Source of the DNA: Phycisphaerales bacterium UBA1845
Lineage (GTDB): Bacteria > Planctomycetota > Phycisphaerae > UBA1845
NCBI GenBank assembly: GCA_002338715.1
Contig: DDIR01000129.1
Location: 1-6,014 of the forward strand
DNA length: 6,014 bases
Direction of reading: 5' to 3'
Program-made: the position numbers and the translations under genes
Notes under the pieces: generated by a model
Seen by the model: the letters and a program-made list of their open reading frames with translations, nothing else
What the model was told of the DNA's origin: nothing
The model's database searches: none
Shown: in pieces, positions 4,992 through 6,014 of the stretch
Layout of the letters: the number at the start of each line of letters is the position of its first letter
Position numbering within the stretch: the stretch's first letter is position 1

Positions 4992-6014
4992 TCACGCAGG
5001 CGAAACCACTCTCCCAATCGGATAGCGGCGGGTCAGCAGGCGATCCAGGGCTTTCTTGCAGTACACGCGGTCGATGGGCCGGGCTTTGCTGCATCGGTTG
5101 GCGAGGTACTGAATGCAGGTCATCGTCGCGAGAATGTCGATTCCGTATTGTGCATACGCATCGATCCCATCGGGAAACCGCGCGTGCACGAAGTTCTGCC
5201 AGACGGCGTCGGCGGCATCGCGCCGCGGGTCCATCCACAGGTTCGCTGCAAAGACAGCCACGTCGCACAAAGGCCAGCTCACGCGCGGAGCTGTCCACCA
5301 ATCGATCACCGAAAACGTGGCTCCATTGACGAGCACGTTGTCCGGTTTGAAGTCGCCATGAACGAAGCCAGCCGGCACGTCGGTTGAAAAGTACGAAACC
5401 GCCCGCGAAATGTCGTATCGGTCCGACCACTGCCGAGCGGCTTTGCATCCCGCTAGGCTCAACTGGTATGCCGCTTCCGAGGCGAGCGCGATGCGCGATT
5501 CGATCAGTCGATCGGCCCGCACGTGCAGAGCGCCCTCGGGTGTTCGATGGACTTCACTGCCGAGAAGCGTGTCGAGTTCGGTGACGTCGACATCGCCAAT
5601 TTGACTGTATTCATAGTGCCAACGGGCGACGGCTTGGATGGCGGTTGGAAGTTCCGGCGCGTCTTGGCTAAGCAGCTGCCCCACCGGTACGCCCTCGACA
5701 CCTTCGATGAGCAGGGCGTTTTCGTCGCGCCAATAGTCGATCAGTTTGGGTACGAAGCGGGCCAGCTGCGGATAGCGCATCTCCCACCAGTGCATGTGGC
5801 GAATGGATTGTTCCAACGCGCGCGGATCGGCTTCGGGGCACCACTTGATCCAGAATGCCTTGGACTGGGCGCCATCACCCAACACACCGCGCACCATGTA
5901 CCCGCCTGCCCCCGAGCGCACCCGCCGATCCAATGCGATCGCGGACGAACCTGCGTCGGGCCAATAGTCACCGCGACAGGACTCCAGTCGAGTCATCCAG
6001 CGGCGACGCTGCAC
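4992..6014 (-). CDS. APH/choline-kinase-like phosphotransferase, probably 5'-partial
   Basis: A protein-kinase-like small-molecule phosphotransferase of the APH family (aminoglycoside, choline, homoserine or sugar kinases). The 340 visible residues include a possible ATP-anchoring lysine in AFWIKW (K57) and a hinge-like LLIEGVEG (101-108). The catalytic Brenner motif is FVHGDFKPDN (217-226, with H219, D221 and N226), and the metal-binding aspartate is in VIDWW (D238). All key residues of an active kinase are present. The frame is open to the window edge. The last codon there is GTG, which could be the start, but no ribosome binding site can be seen and an ATG at 5996 also lacks one, so the gene probably continues outside. 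It is the first of three minus-strand genes with a methyltransferase and a kinase. An antibiotic-resistance role is unlikely given this context, but the substrate cannot be read. Confidence 0.85.
   Translation of the reverse strand: MQRRRWMTRLESCRGDYWPDAGSSAIALDRRVRSGAGGYMVRGVLGDGAQSKAFWIKWCPEADPRALEQSIRHMHWWEMRYPQLARFVPKLIDYWRDENALLIEGVEGVPVGQLLSQDAPELPTAIQAVARWHYEYSQIGDVDVTELDTLLGSEVHRTPEGALHVRADRLIESRIALASEAAYQLSLAGCKAARQWSDRYDISRAVSYFSTDVPAGFVHGDFKPDNVLVNGATFSVIDWWTAPRVSWPLCDVAVFAANLWMDPRRDAADAVWQNFVHARFPDGIDAYAQYGIDILATMTCIQYLANRCSKARPIDRVYCKKALDRLLTRRYPIGRVVSPA

Noticed and set aside
4876..5448. 190-codon minus-strand open frame in another frame of the phosphotransferase, with a short hydrophobic tail in the gap
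   Set aside because: Most of it overlaps the phosphotransferase core motifs, and the tail (from about 4985) has no family resemblance or ribosome binding site.

Overview
The window looks like bacterial chromosome and falls into two parts of different character. The host cannot be fixed from sequence alone. The 3107-3255 palindromic repeats, with stem ATTCCCGC/GCGGGAAT, belong to a type common in Pseudomonadota, especially Xanthomonadales-like gamma- and betaproteobacteria. The moderately high GC of the right half fits that but does not exclude other phyla.

Left part (1-2079, + strand) is a defence-type or modification operon entering from outside the window. It begins inside the 3' end of a DNA cytosine-5 methyltransferase, where motifs IX and X are visible. 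That gene overlaps by ATGA with a 546-residue GHKL (Bergerat-fold) ATPase. The ATPase has an MORC/MutL-like N-terminal half, and its C-terminal tail carries an RNxxxH motif (RNPISH) of HEPN/Ymh type. Cytosine methyltransferases next to MutL/MORC-like GHKL ATPases are a known theme of unusual restriction-modification operons. The ATPase-HEPN-like fusion is the most interesting object here. The part is less GC-rich than the right half, as expected for acquired DNA, and nothing on the + strand continues the operon after 2079.

Middle (2080-3321): a 193-bp convergent gap without a clear terminator. Then a minus-strand NicO/UreH-type metal exporter with a 14-histidine loop, whose true start is at 2953 rather than at the longest-ORF start. 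Its upstream region holds a possible extended -10 promoter and an inverted pair of 28-bp palindromic repeats.

Right part (3322-6014, - strand) reads, in transcription order: an APH/choline-kinase-like phosphotransferase (cut or nearly cut by the window edge), a class I SAM-dependent methyltransferase, and a thymidylate-kinase-like P-loop kinase that overlaps the methyltransferase by 7 bp. Such small-molecule kinases and methyltransferases often travel in cell-surface polysaccharide or secondary-metabolite gene clusters. The pathway and substrates here cannot be read from this window.
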